A DNA stretch of 63,495 bases from NCBI GenBank assembly GCA_913062625.1, contig CAJXWP010000010.1, positions 1 to 63,495 of the forward strand. The letters run 5' to 3'. Under the pieces are notes generated by a model that did no database searches, was not told the DNA's origin, and saw only the letters and a list, made by a program, of their open reading frames with translations. The position numbers and the translations under genes were made by a program. Shown piece by piece: positions 27,281 to 35,610 of this stretch. Positions within the stretch are counted from its first letter, which is position 1; each line of letters opens with the position of its first letter. The stretch is from an uncultured Haliea sp. GTDB taxonomy: Bacteria > Pseudomonadota > Gammaproteobacteria > Pseudomonadales > Halieaceae.

Positions 27281-27295
27281 ATAACTAAAAGTTAT
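27281..27295. promoter_or_regulatory. LysR-type palindromic site upstream of the LysR gene
   Basis: ATAACT-AAA-AGTTAT is a perfect 6-bp inverted repeat and contains T-N11-A, the core of LysR-type binding boxes. It ends 14 bp before the regulator's start codon, which fits negative autoregulation. Confidence 0.55.
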
Positions 27296-27309
27296 TTCTA
27301 AAGGCTGCA

Positions 27310-28287
27310 ATGATTTCTCGCAAGTTAATCCGCACTGATCTTAATTTGTTAGTCGCATTACAAATTCTTCTGGAAGAGCATAATGTCACGCGAGCGGCAG
27401 AGCGATTGTCCGTCTCCCAGCCGGCGATGAGCAGGACGTTACAAAAATTGCGCGATGTGTTTGAAGACGAGCTTTTCACCCGCACGGCGCATGGCCTCGT
27501 GCCAACCCCGCGCGCCGAAGAATTACGTCGAGAGCTTCCCGCTCTGCTGGAAAGCATAGAGCATGTGTTAGGTGACGCGGCCTTCAGCCCCGAGACCTAT
27601 GCTGGCTCATTCAAGTTGTTGATGCCACCCATCTTGTGCGAGTCGCTGCTGCCGAGTCTGATGGCGGAATTATCAATCATTGCGCCGCTTGTGCAGATCA
27701 TCATGGCCGAGGTGCCACCCAATTATGAAGAGCTATTGAGAAAGGGTGAGGCAGACTTTGCTGCTTTCGTCTCTCTTGAGACGGAGCGGGACATTCATGC
27801 AGAGCCCATTGCGGCCATCGCACCGCGTTGTTACATGCGTGTTGGTCATCCCTTGGAGGACAAACAGATGGATTTACAAGATTTTCTCGCCTATCCACAT
27901 GTGCGTCTTTACCTTCCTGGCTTGAAACGGGACAACGCCAGTATGGTCGATGATGTACTCGGCCAGTATGGTGTGCTTCGCAACATCGTTCTGGAAACAA
28001 CGCAGTTTTCCTCGGCCGTTGGTGTACTTACCCGCACTGACTCGTTACTGGTGGCCAATGCGGGGTTTCAAGAGAGCGGGCTCTATCATGAGCGCATCTT
28101 GGGTCAAGAGTTGCCAGCAGAGTTGCAGCGAATGATCCGTAACACACACAGCAGCAACAGAGGCAAGATGTCGCTTATGCGTCACACCCGCACTTCACGC
28201 AGCGCACCTCACCAGTGGATGCGGACATTACTGATGAATATTCTGACTCGTTCGCCGGCTGCGGAAGCGCCTGCCAACCCTTTGTGA
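27310..28287 (+). CDS. LysR-family transcriptional regulator
   Basis: A 325-aa LysR-type regulator. The N-terminal winged helix-turn-helix (about 1-65) contains the expected NVTRAAERLSVSQPAMSRTL recognition segment; the C-terminal ligand-binding domain covers about 95-300. A Ser/Arg-rich tail of about 30 residues after the domain is longer than usual. It is followed 204 bp later by the valine-type catabolic operon on the same strand, which it may control. No ligand can be inferred. Confidence 0.88.
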   Translation: MISRKLIRTDLNLLVALQILLEEHNVTRAAERLSVSQPAMSRTLQKLRDVFEDELFTRTAHGLVPTPRAEELRRELPALLESIEHVLGDAAFSPETYAGSFKLLMPPILCESLLPSLMAELSIIAPLVQIIMAEVPPNYEELLRKGEADFAAFVSLETERDIHAEPIAAIAPRCYMRVGHPLEDKQMDLQDFLAYPHVRLYLPGLKRDNASMVDDVLGQYGVLRNIVLETTQFSSAVGVLTRTDSLLVANAGFQESGLYHERILGQELPAELQRMIRNTHSSNRGKMSLMRHTRTSRSAPHQWMRTLLMNILTRSPAAEAPANPL

Positions 28288-28491
28288 TGTTGCATTGGTT
28301 GCCTGTTTTTATTATGCAGCGGTCTGCGCTGGCCAAGAAATAGCAATATAGCTCATAATAAGCCTACTCTATTTTCTTTCGAGTGCGCTCTGGGCGTCTG
28401 TTGCCCGGCGCTCATATTTTGAACACTTTGGTTATGTGAGGGCAGCCGCCGGTTGCACCCGCGTCAGCAGCGAACAGCGGAGCTTAGGGCA

Positions 28492-29901
28492 ATGGACGAC
28501 AATCAGGAACTGATAATGGCCAAAGAGGAAGTGGCTTTGATGATGGCACGCGCCCGAGCGGCTCAGGAGCAGATCGTCGATTACACTCAGGAGCAGGTGA
28601 ACGAACTGATAACTGCTATGGTCTGGGCGGTTGGCCGTGAAGACCGCTCAGAAGAAATCGCTCGGTTAGCGATTGATGAAACGCAACTCGGTAATTACGA
28701 GGGTAAGTACCTCAAGATCCATCGCAAAACTCGCGCCACCTTGGTGGACATCATCGGAGATAAATCGGTGGGCGTGATCGAGGAAATTCCGGAGCGCAAT
28801 ATTGTGAAGATCGCCAAGCCGGTGGGGGTCATCGGTGCGTTGTCGCCGTCCACTAACCCTGAGGCGACCCCCGTCATCAAGGCCATCTCTGCGGTCAAGG
28901 GCCGCAATGCCATCATTGTCGCGCCGCATCCACGCGCTAAGCTGACGAATAAGAAAATTTGCGATTATATGCGCGAGGCTATTGTTGCGATGGGTGGGCC
29001 GGCAGATCTGGTCCAGAGTATTGATGTTCCCTCACTGGACAAGACCAATGAGCTGATGCGGCAGTGCGACCGTATTTTGGCAACTGGCGGTGCTGCCATG
29101 GTGAGTGCAGCCTATTCCTCTGGCACTCCAGCGCTCGGTGTAGGGGTCGGTAACGCCGTCATCACGGTCGATGATTCCGCCGATCTTGATGAGGCGGCAG
29201 AAAAAATCCGGCTGTCGAAAACGCTGGATCTGGCAGCGTCATGCTCTTCGGACAATTCTGTACTCGTATTTGAATCAGTCTATGACGATTTTTTGGCCAA
29301 GCTCAAGCAGGTGGGCGGTCACGTCATTGAAGGCGAAGACAAGGAGAAGTTGCAGCGCGTCTTATGGCACGACGGCCACCTCAACCCTGGCATTGTTGCG
29401 CAGCATGCTGTGGCTATCGCCGGCCAGGCTGGGATTGACCTGCCTGAAGGCAAACAGTTCCTAATCGTCCCAGAAACCGGTTGTGGTCCGGACTACCCAT
29501 TCTCTGGCGAGAAGTTGACCGTTACCATGGCCTTTTACAAGGTTGCGGACATTGATGAAGCCATCGACTTAACTAACCGGATTCAAGCCTATCAGGGCCA
29601 GGGCCATAGCTGTGGCATCTACTCTTACAATGAAGACAATATCATGAGGTTGGCGATGGCCACCCGCACGTCTCGGGTGATGGTCAACCAACCGCAGTCC
29701 GCGTCAAACAGCGGTAACGTCTGGAACGGAATGCGCCAGACATTTTCCCTCGGTTGTGGTTCATGGGGTGGTAATGGCATCAATCACAACATTACCTGGC
29801 GAGACCTGATTAACGAGACCTGGGTTTCCAAGCCACTGGCTGTCAATAAGGTCATCCCCCCTGATGACGAACTCTTTCGTGCTGTGATGGGAAGATTTTA
29901 A
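28492..29901 (+). CDS. CoA-acylating aldehyde dehydrogenase (EutE/SauS-like), possibly methylmalonate-semialdehyde-active
   Basis: A 469-aa aldehyde dehydrogenase of the acylating group that includes EutE, the AdhE N-domain and sulfoacetaldehyde dehydrogenase SauS. The catalytic Cys is residue 251 in AASCSSDNS, and ALSPSTNPEATP is the N-terminal motif of this group in place of the PWNFP motif of ordinary aldehyde dehydrogenases. It heads an operon otherwise complete for valine breakdown, in the position where MmsA is expected. Like MmsA this family makes acyl-CoA, so acting on methylmalonate semialdehyde or another semialdehyde is plausible but unproven. Two ATG codons (28492, 28516) have acceptable ribosome sites. 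Confidence 0.8.
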   Translation: MDDNQELIMAKEEVALMMARARAAQEQIVDYTQEQVNELITAMVWAVGREDRSEEIARLAIDETQLGNYEGKYLKIHRKTRATLVDIIGDKSVGVIEEIPERNIVKIAKPVGVIGALSPSTNPEATPVIKAISAVKGRNAIIVAPHPRAKLTNKKICDYMREAIVAMGGPADLVQSIDVPSLDKTNELMRQCDRILATGGAAMVSAAYSSGTPALGVGVGNAVITVDDSADLDEAAEKIRLSKTLDLAASCSSDNSVLVFESVYDDFLAKLKQVGGHVIEGEDKEKLQRVLWHDGHLNPGIVAQHAVAIAGQAGIDLPEGKQFLIVPETGCGPDYPFSGEKLTVTMAFYKVADIDEAIDLTNRIQAYQGQGHSCGIYSYNEDNIMRLAMATRTSRVMVNQPQSASNSGNVWNGMRQTFSLGCGSWGGNGINHNITWRDLINETWVSKPLAVNKVIPPDDELFRAVMGRF

Positions 29902-29930
29902 AGCGGCTACGCAGATCCAAGGAGACCGAT

Positions 29931-31091
29931 ATGGATTTTTCTCTGACAGAAGACCAGCACGCATTTATTGCCAGTGCACGCGCATTTTCAGCGGGCGTAC
30001 TGGCACCCAATGCATCGATGTGGGATGCACAGGCGATTTTTCCTAAAGACGCGCTGCGCCAGGCAGGCGAGCTGGGGTTTATGGGCATGTATGCCCCAGA
30101 GGCTGCCGGTGGCTTGGGTATGAATCGTCTCGATGCCAGTATGATTGTCGAGGAGTTATCCAGGGGTTGCACCGCGACTGCGGCGTTTCTCACTATTCAC
30201 AACATGGCGACGAGTATGGTCGGCAAATACTGCACTGATCGGGTCATCGAGCAATGGTGTCCGGACCTTGTTCTGGGGACGAAGCTTGCGTCTTATTGCC
30301 TGACCGAACCGGGTGCAGGTTCGGATGCGGCCTCACTGGCAACTCATGCGGTGCGAGAGGGTGATGATTACATCGTCAGTGGCACCAAAATATTTATCTC
30401 TGGGGCCGGAGACACCGACGTTCTAGTGGTGATGTTGCGTACTGGGGACAGCGGCCCAAAGGGTATTTCAGCGCTACTGATTCCTGCTGATGCCGCCGGC
30501 ATCTCCTATGGTAAGAAGGAAGACAAGATGGGTTGGAATGCCCAGCCCACGCGCTCGATTACTTTTGATCAGGTGCGGGTGCCGGTCGCCAATCGGCTGG
30601 GCGCTGAAGGCCAGGGCTTTACGATTGCGATGGAAGGCTTGGATGGCGGCCGTATCAATATTGCCACCTGCAGTGTCGGCACGGCTCAGCAAGCGTTGGA
30701 AGAAGCCACCGCTTACGTTCGTGAACGCAAACAATTTGACACGGCGATTGCAGACTTTCAGTCGACACAATTTAAATTGGCGGACATGCTCACCGAACTC
30801 GTGGCCGCACGGCAGATGGTGCGCCTCGCAGCCCATAAACTGGACACTGAAGACTCTCAGGCCTCGACCTATTGCGCGATGGCGAAGCGGTTTGCTACCG
30901 ACATAGGCTTCAATGTTTGTAACGATGCTCTGCAATTATTTGGTGGCTACGGTTATATAAAGGACTACCCGATGGAGCGCCACGTTCGCGATACTCGTGT
31001 GCATCAAATTCTTGAGGGTACGAATGAAATCATGCGGGTGATTGTTTCCCGCCGACTGTTAATGGATGGAGCACTGGAGGTTATCAAGTGA
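29931..31091 (+). CDS. Acyl-CoA dehydrogenase, probably isobutyryl-CoA dehydrogenase
   Basis: A 386-aa FAD-dependent short/branched-chain acyl-CoA dehydrogenase. The signatures YCLTEPGAGSDA (about 122-133) and QLFGGYGYIKDYPMERHVRD are intact, and the catalytic base Glu lies in ILEGTNEIMR. Next to 3-hydroxyisobutyryl-CoA hydrolase and 3-hydroxyisobutyrate dehydrogenase genes, the likely reaction is isobutyryl-CoA to methacrylyl-CoA in valine catabolism. Electrons would pass to ETF. It overlaps the next gene by four bases (GTGA). Confidence 0.88.
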   Translation: MDFSLTEDQHAFIASARAFSAGVLAPNASMWDAQAIFPKDALRQAGELGFMGMYAPEAAGGLGMNRLDASMIVEELSRGCTATAAFLTIHNMATSMVGKYCTDRVIEQWCPDLVLGTKLASYCLTEPGAGSDAASLATHAVREGDDYIVSGTKIFISGAGDTDVLVVMLRTGDSGPKGISALLIPADAAGISYGKKEDKMGWNAQPTRSITFDQVRVPVANRLGAEGQGFTIAMEGLDGGRINIATCSVGTAQQALEEATAYVRERKQFDTAIADFQSTQFKLADMLTELVAARQMVRLAAHKLDTEDSQASTYCAMAKRFATDIGFNVCNDALQLFGGYGYIKDYPMERHVRDTRVHQILEGTNEIMRVIVSRRLLMDGALEVIK

Positions 31092-31876
31092 GTCTAAGCA
31101 CATCAGGCAAATTGAAAGTAGAACTGCGGGGGCACACGGCTCTCATTACAATAGACAACCCTGGTGCCAACACTTGGGACACAGAGAGTCTACCCGCGCT
31201 TAAAAATTTAGTGGAAAAATTGAACGGTGAAAAAGGCGTGTATGCCCTTGTCTTGACGGGCGCTGGAGAAAAGTTTTTTTCCGCCGGAGCAGACCTCAAG
31301 CTGTTCTCCGATGGGGACCCGATAACTGCCGGCAACATGGCGCAGCTGTTCGGAGAAGCGTTTGAGGCCCTAGCAGACTTTCGGGGCGTGTCCATTGCTG
31401 CGATTAATGGGTTTGCCATGGGCGGAGGCCTAGAAGTTGCGATGGCCTGTGACATTCGTATCGCCGAGGAACAGGCGCAGATGGCGTTACCGGAAGCGAA
31501 GGTGGGTTTGTTACCCTGTGCGGGCGGAACGCAGCGCCTGTCATGGTTGGTTGGAGAAGGCTGGGCAAAACGTATGATTCTTTGCGGCGAGCGTGTCAAT
31601 GCGTCTACGGCGGAGCGTATTGGTTTGGTGGAAGAAGTTGTCTGCAAGGGTGAAGCCCTCGCGCAAGCGCTTGCGCTGGCGGAGCAGGTCGGCGAGCAAA
31701 GTCCGACGTCAATCGCTATCTGTAAACGCTTGGTGCACAGCGGCCGCAATACTGTGCTTGCTGCTGGCTTGCAGAGTGAGCGTGACCTGTTTGTGGAGTT
31801 ATTTTCTACACAGGATCAGCGTGAAGGTGTGAATGCTTTTCTGGAAAAGCGCAAGCCCGTCTGGAAGAACTGCTAA
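31088..31876 (+). CDS. Enoyl-CoA hydratase, probably for methacrylyl-CoA
   Basis: A 262-aa crotonase-fold enzyme. Both catalytic glutamates of true hydratases are present, one in GGGLEVAMACD and one in LPEAKVGLLPCAGGTQRL; the oxyanion-hole segments FSAGADLKLF and GFAMGGG are also present. Its place between the acyl-CoA dehydrogenase and the 3-hydroxyisobutyryl-CoA hydrolase suggests hydration of methacrylyl-CoA. The start is a GTG that overlaps the upstream stop. Confidence 0.88.
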   Translation: MSLSTSGKLKVELRGHTALITIDNPGANTWDTESLPALKNLVEKLNGEKGVYALVLTGAGEKFFSAGADLKLFSDGDPITAGNMAQLFGEAFEALADFRGVSIAAINGFAMGGGLEVAMACDIRIAEEQAQMALPEAKVGLLPCAGGTQRLSWLVGEGWAKRMILCGERVNASTAERIGLVEEVVCKGEALAQALALAEQVGEQSPTSIAICKRLVHSGRNTVLAAGLQSERDLFVELFSTQDQREGVNAFLEKRKPVWKNC

Positions 31877-31887
31877 GGAGCATTCTT

Positions 31888-33000
31888 ATGTCTGAAGCAT
31901 CCGTAATCTTTCAGGAACTGCCTGCAGCTTCCGGAAAACTCGGTCGAGTAACGCTGAATGTAGCGGCTACGCTGAATTCTCTCACATTGGAAATGGTCGA
32001 TCTGTTGCAAGAAAAACTGGATGTCTGGCTGCACGATGATGCCATCTCCGCTATTTTTATTGACGGCGCTGGCGAGAAAGCCTTTTGCGCCGGAGGCGAT
32101 GTGCAGGCGCTGCATCGATCTGCGGTCGCCACGCCCGGCGGTCCCTGCGATTATGCAGAGAAGTTTTTCGCGCGGGAATATAGATTGAACTACACGCTTT
32201 ATACCTATCGCAAGCCAATCATTTGTTGGGGCCACGGCATTGTGATGGGTGGCGGTCTGGGTGTGATGGCCGGATGTTCGCACCGGGTGGTGACTGAAAA
32301 AACGCGCATCGCTATGCCTGAAGTCACGATTGCCCTGTTTCCCGATGTAGGTGGCACCTGGTTCTTGAATCATATGCCAGCAAGCTCCGGGCAGTTCCTG
32401 GCCCTGACCGGCGCATCAATCAATGCTGCAGATGCGCTCTATACAGGCATTGCTGATCGCTTTATTTCCAGTGAGCGTAAATCCGAAGTGTTAGCACAGC
32501 TTCTGTGTCAGGACTGGGAATCGGAGCCTTCGACTCATCATGCGTTGGCTCATTATGTGTTGCGTTCGTTCGCAAAACAAAGTGCTGATCAGTGTCCGGT
32601 CGGTCAAGTTGAGTCCCATCTAAGGTCTATCAATACCTTGTGTGACGGAGATGACATCCATGGGATTATCGACAATATTGTGTCTTTGCAGACGGACGAC
32701 CTGTGGTTATCCAAGGCCAGTGAAAGTTTGTCTCACGGATCTCCACTTGCCGCACTATGGATTTCGCGGCAGTTGATAGCGTTGCGCCATGCCTCACTGA
32801 AAGAGGTTTTTCAGTCTGAAATACAGCTGGTCACCAATATTGTCCGACACCCGGAGTTTGCAGAGGGGGTCCGCGCCCTATTGATCGATAAGGACCGCAG
32901 GCCTTCATGGCAGTATCAATCCTCGCGTGACGTGCCGGCAGATGTGTTGGCAGCTTTCTTTGATGCGCCCTGGGATATTAACCCTTTGGCTGATCTATAA
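31888..33000 (+). CDS. 3-hydroxyisobutyryl-CoA hydrolase
   Basis: A 370-aa crotonase-superfamily thioesterase that releases free 3-hydroxyisobutyrate from its CoA ester. The length (100 residues more than a hydratase), the CAGGDVQALH and GIVMGGGLGVMAGCSHR motifs and the MPEVTIALFPDVGGTWFL segment are characteristic of this subfamily. The final residues (WDINPLADL) are a typical C-terminus. The free acid then goes to the dehydrogenase encoded 26 bp downstream. Confidence 0.92.
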   Translation: MSEASVIFQELPAASGKLGRVTLNVAATLNSLTLEMVDLLQEKLDVWLHDDAISAIFIDGAGEKAFCAGGDVQALHRSAVATPGGPCDYAEKFFAREYRLNYTLYTYRKPIICWGHGIVMGGGLGVMAGCSHRVVTEKTRIAMPEVTIALFPDVGGTWFLNHMPASSGQFLALTGASINAADALYTGIADRFISSERKSEVLAQLLCQDWESEPSTHHALAHYVLRSFAKQSADQCPVGQVESHLRSINTLCDGDDIHGIIDNIVSLQTDDLWLSKASESLSHGSPLAALWISRQLIALRHASLKEVFQSEIQLVTNIVRHPEFAEGVRALLIDKDRRPSWQYQSSRDVPADVLAAFFDAPWDINPLADL

Positions 33001-33026
33001 TTTGTAACTGTTAGAGGGATAACGTC

Positions 33027-33923
33027 ATGGCAGCTGTAGCGTTCATTGGTCTTGGCAACATGGGCGGCCCAATGGCCAGCAATCTAATCAATGCCGGGCA
33101 TGCGGTTGTTGTTTTTGACCTTTCGCAGGCCGCCTGTGACCGGTTGCAGGTACAGGGGGCCTCTGTCGCCGGTTCAGCGGTGGAGGCCGTGGCCAGAGTT
33201 GATTATGTCATTTCGATGCTTCCGGCGGGCAAGCATGTTGCTGAAATTTATCTCGGAGATAACGGTTTGTTGTCAACACTGGGCGCTTCTGTCACCGTTC
33301 TTGATTGCAGCACCATTGATGCTGCGACTGCGCGGCGAGTCGGTGAGGCGGCGGCCGAATTGGGCATAGGCTTTATGGACGCGCCAGTTTCAGGCGGAGT
33401 GGCCGCGGCTGCGGCAGGCACCTTGGCATTTATGTGCGGTGGCGGCGCTGACACGTTTGAGAAGGCGCGAGTGATTCTGAAAGATGTGGGTAAAAATATC
33501 TTTCACGCTGGCCCTGCAGGTGCGGGGCAGGTCGCCAAAGGTTGTAATAATATGCTCCTAGCTATTCACATGATTGGGACCTGCGAGGCACTGGAAATGG
33601 GAGCGCGCAATGGTTTGGATCCAAAGATATTGTCTGAGATTATGCTGGCCAGTTCCGCGCGCAACTGGTCATTGGAAGTCTATAATCCCTATCCCGGCGT
33701 TATGGACACCGCCCCAGCGAGCGACGATTATCAGCCAGGATTCATGGTTGATTTGATGGTTAAAGATCTGGGTTTGGCGATGGAAATTGCACAGCAATGT
33801 GATATCGATAATGCCATGGGGCAATTGGCCGCAGAGCTTTATGGCCAGCATCAACGGTCTGGTAACGGGAAACGTGACTTTTCCAGTATTTTGCAGAAAT
33901 TGCAAAACGAAGTTGCCCCTTAA
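33027..33923 (+). CDS. mmsB: 3-hydroxyisobutyrate dehydrogenase MmsB
   Basis: A 298-aa NAD-dependent beta-hydroxyacid dehydrogenase that oxidises 3-hydroxyisobutyrate to methylmalonate semialdehyde. The nucleotide site FIGLGNMGGPMASNL is at residues 6-20, the substrate motif DAPVSGGVAAA at about 118-128 and the catalytic Lys in GQVAKGCNN. The product would be the substrate of a semialdehyde dehydrogenase, which in this operon can only be the acylating enzyme encoded at the start of the cluster. Confidence 0.92.
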   Translation: MAAVAFIGLGNMGGPMASNLINAGHAVVVFDLSQAACDRLQVQGASVAGSAVEAVARVDYVISMLPAGKHVAEIYLGDNGLLSTLGASVTVLDCSTIDAATARRVGEAAAELGIGFMDAPVSGGVAAAAAGTLAFMCGGGADTFEKARVILKDVGKNIFHAGPAGAGQVAKGCNNMLLAIHMIGTCEALEMGARNGLDPKILSEIMLASSARNWSLEVYNPYPGVMDTAPASDDYQPGFMVDLMVKDLGLAMEIAQQCDIDNAMGQLAAELYGQHQRSGNGKRDFSSILQKLQNEVAP

Positions 33924-34158
33924 ACCAGAAGCCCCCGTAGCCAAACAACACGGAAACAGTTTCAGTGTAGGGTCTGATTACACCAGCATTGACCCCCTGT
34001 CCAGGTCACAGGTGTTTGGCAACGCAGTTCAAGCGGCGACGTGTTGCAAGGTGAGCATGGCGGAGTAGGCAGCGCATTCAGATTGGCCTATTCGGACATG
34101 GATCAGGCGCTCTCTAAGGCGTAATTTGAGGCATTACAAATCACTGCAGGGGGTTAAT
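33924..34158. other. Gap after mmsB with possible decayed coding sequence
   Basis: No complete gene is seen in these 235 bp. A short stop-bounded frame ending at about 34120 reads GGVGSAFRLAYSDMDQALSKA at its end, which looks like protein-coding sequence, but it has no clear start or ribosome site. It may be the remnant of a lost gene. Confidence 0.3.
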
Positions 34159-34962
34159 ATGTCATTTGTCACCGTGGAAAAACCGCGTCCTTACATCACG
34201 CTTATTACTTTGAATCGACCTGATCGCATGAATGCTATGGCTTTTGATGTGATGGTGCCTTTCAAAGAAGCACTGGAAGAGGTTAGTTTTGACAACGATA
34301 CTCGGGTCGTGATCGTGACGGGCGCGGGTGCGGGTTTCTGCGCCGGCGCTGATCTGCAAGACCCCGGCTGGTTAGCGATTTTTGACGGTCTGACTATTCC
34401 TGGTATCGCGCGTCGGGCCATGAGAATTTTAGATGATGTGGTCAAGGCAATTCAAAATATGCACCAGCCTGTCATTGGCGCCATTAACGGTCCAGCCATT
34501 GGTGGCGGATTCTGCCTTGCCATGGCAACCGACATTCGTTTGGCTGCGGATAGTGCGTACTTTCGCCCAGCGGGGATTAACAATGGACTGACGTCCGCCG
34601 AGTTAGGTTTGAGTTATTTGCTGCCGCGGGCGATAGGAACCAGTCGTGCTTTTGACATTATGTTGACGGGCAGGGATGTGGACGCCCAGGAGGCACAGCG
34701 GATTGGCATGGTGTCGAAGGTTGTGCCTCAGGAAGCATTATTAGAGGAATGTTATGCCATTGCCGAGCGTATCAATGGGTTTAGTCAGTTGGGCGTGGAG
34801 CTGAGTAAACAGATGCTGTGGGCAGGCATGGATGCGGGCAGTTTACACTCTCACATGAATCATGAGGGACATGCTCAACTGTTCGTGCGCATGACCACCA
34901 AAAATTTTGAAGAGGCGATTAAGGCGCGTAAGGAAGGGAGGTCTCCAGACTTTAAAGACTAG
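34159..34962 (+). CDS. Enoyl-CoA hydratase/isomerase family protein
   Basis: A second crotonase-fold protein, 267 aa, with the CoA-site segments FCAGADLQ and GAINGPAIGGGF. The second catalytic Glu is kept in LTSAELGLSYLLP, but the first position, Glu in true hydratases, is not acidic here (GGGFCLAMATD). Thus it may be an isomerase, or may act on a substrate other than a simple enoyl-CoA. The ATG at 34159 follows an AGGGGG ribosome site. It lies 235 bp after mmsB and may belong to the same transcript or be independent. Confidence 0.82.
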   Translation: MSFVTVEKPRPYITLITLNRPDRMNAMAFDVMVPFKEALEEVSFDNDTRVVIVTGAGAGFCAGADLQDPGWLAIFDGLTIPGIARRAMRILDDVVKAIQNMHQPVIGAINGPAIGGGFCLAMATDIRLAADSAYFRPAGINNGLTSAELGLSYLLPRAIGTSRAFDIMLTGRDVDAQEAQRIGMVSKVVPQEALLEECYAIAERINGFSQLGVELSKQMLWAGMDAGSLHSHMNHEGHAQLFVRMTTKNFEEAIKARKEGRSPDFKD

Positions 34963-35009
34963 GCACAATACGGATCCGAAGAGTGAAGTTCGTAAGCGGG
35001 AGGAGATTT

Positions 35010-35600
35010 TCAGCGGTCGACGGTTCTAACAAAAAGGCCTTGCAGTAGCGGTGAGTCTTTACTTTGCGAGAGCCACAGGATTGCCGGGGCAAGTGTCGGA
35101 ACAATGAGTACGCTGAATTGGTAAGATATCGCGATCACCTCCGCGTTGGGAACGAAAACCCCCGCTTGATTAAAAAAGGGTGCGCCAACGTTGACCATCA
35201 GTGTCTTCAGGCACAGACACACGAGGCCGCATATAAACAGTACATAGAGAATGAGCACACCCCACAGGTAGTCAGCCAGATAGGTTTTTCTCTGCGTGGC
35301 AAAATGTAGGGCCGTATAGAAGGGTAAAGAGTAGGAAAGAACTCGTGTGTTTATCTGGAACCCTAGGCGATAGTCGGCCTGACTTAAGGGAATAAGCTGT
35401 CCGGCTTTCTCACCGAATTCTGTCATTAAAATGGCCTCCGGGCCACTGGCACTGAGCGCGTTCACTACATCGGGAAACCAGTTACTGAGCAGGCTGCCGG
35501 CAATGCCGATAGCGGGCAGTCCTATTGGCGCATTAGCGACGGTCCAGAGTCCAAAACATGGAATCAGAAGAGCAAATACGAACAGTAAAAACTGTCGCAT
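35010..35600 (-). CDS. Exosortase H-associated membrane protein
   Basis: A 196-aa membrane protein with a hydrophobic N-terminal segment and further helices at about 100-130 and 155-180. It follows exosortase H by 10 bp on the same strand, in the place where a conserved membrane partner of XrtH is found in other bacteria. Its biochemical role is unknown; assisting sorting or processing is an inference from synteny. The ATG at 35600 has no strong ribosome site, which suggests translational coupling to xrtH. Confidence 0.65.
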   Translation of the reverse strand: MRQFLLFVFALLIPCFGLWTVANAPIGLPAIGIAGSLLSNWFPDVVNALSASGPEAILMTEFGEKAGQLIPLSQADYRLGFQINTRVLSYSLPFYTALHFATQRKTYLADYLWGVLILYVLFICGLVCLCLKTLMVNVGAPFFNQAGVFVPNAEVIAISYQFSVLIVPTLAPAILWLSQSKDSPLLQGLFVRTVDR

Positions 35601-35610
35601 GTGATGGGGT

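Noticed and set aside
33787-34068. 93-codon frame crossing the mmsB end
   Set aside because: Its first half is a shifted reading of mmsB; only the intergenic part could be a remnant, noted separately.
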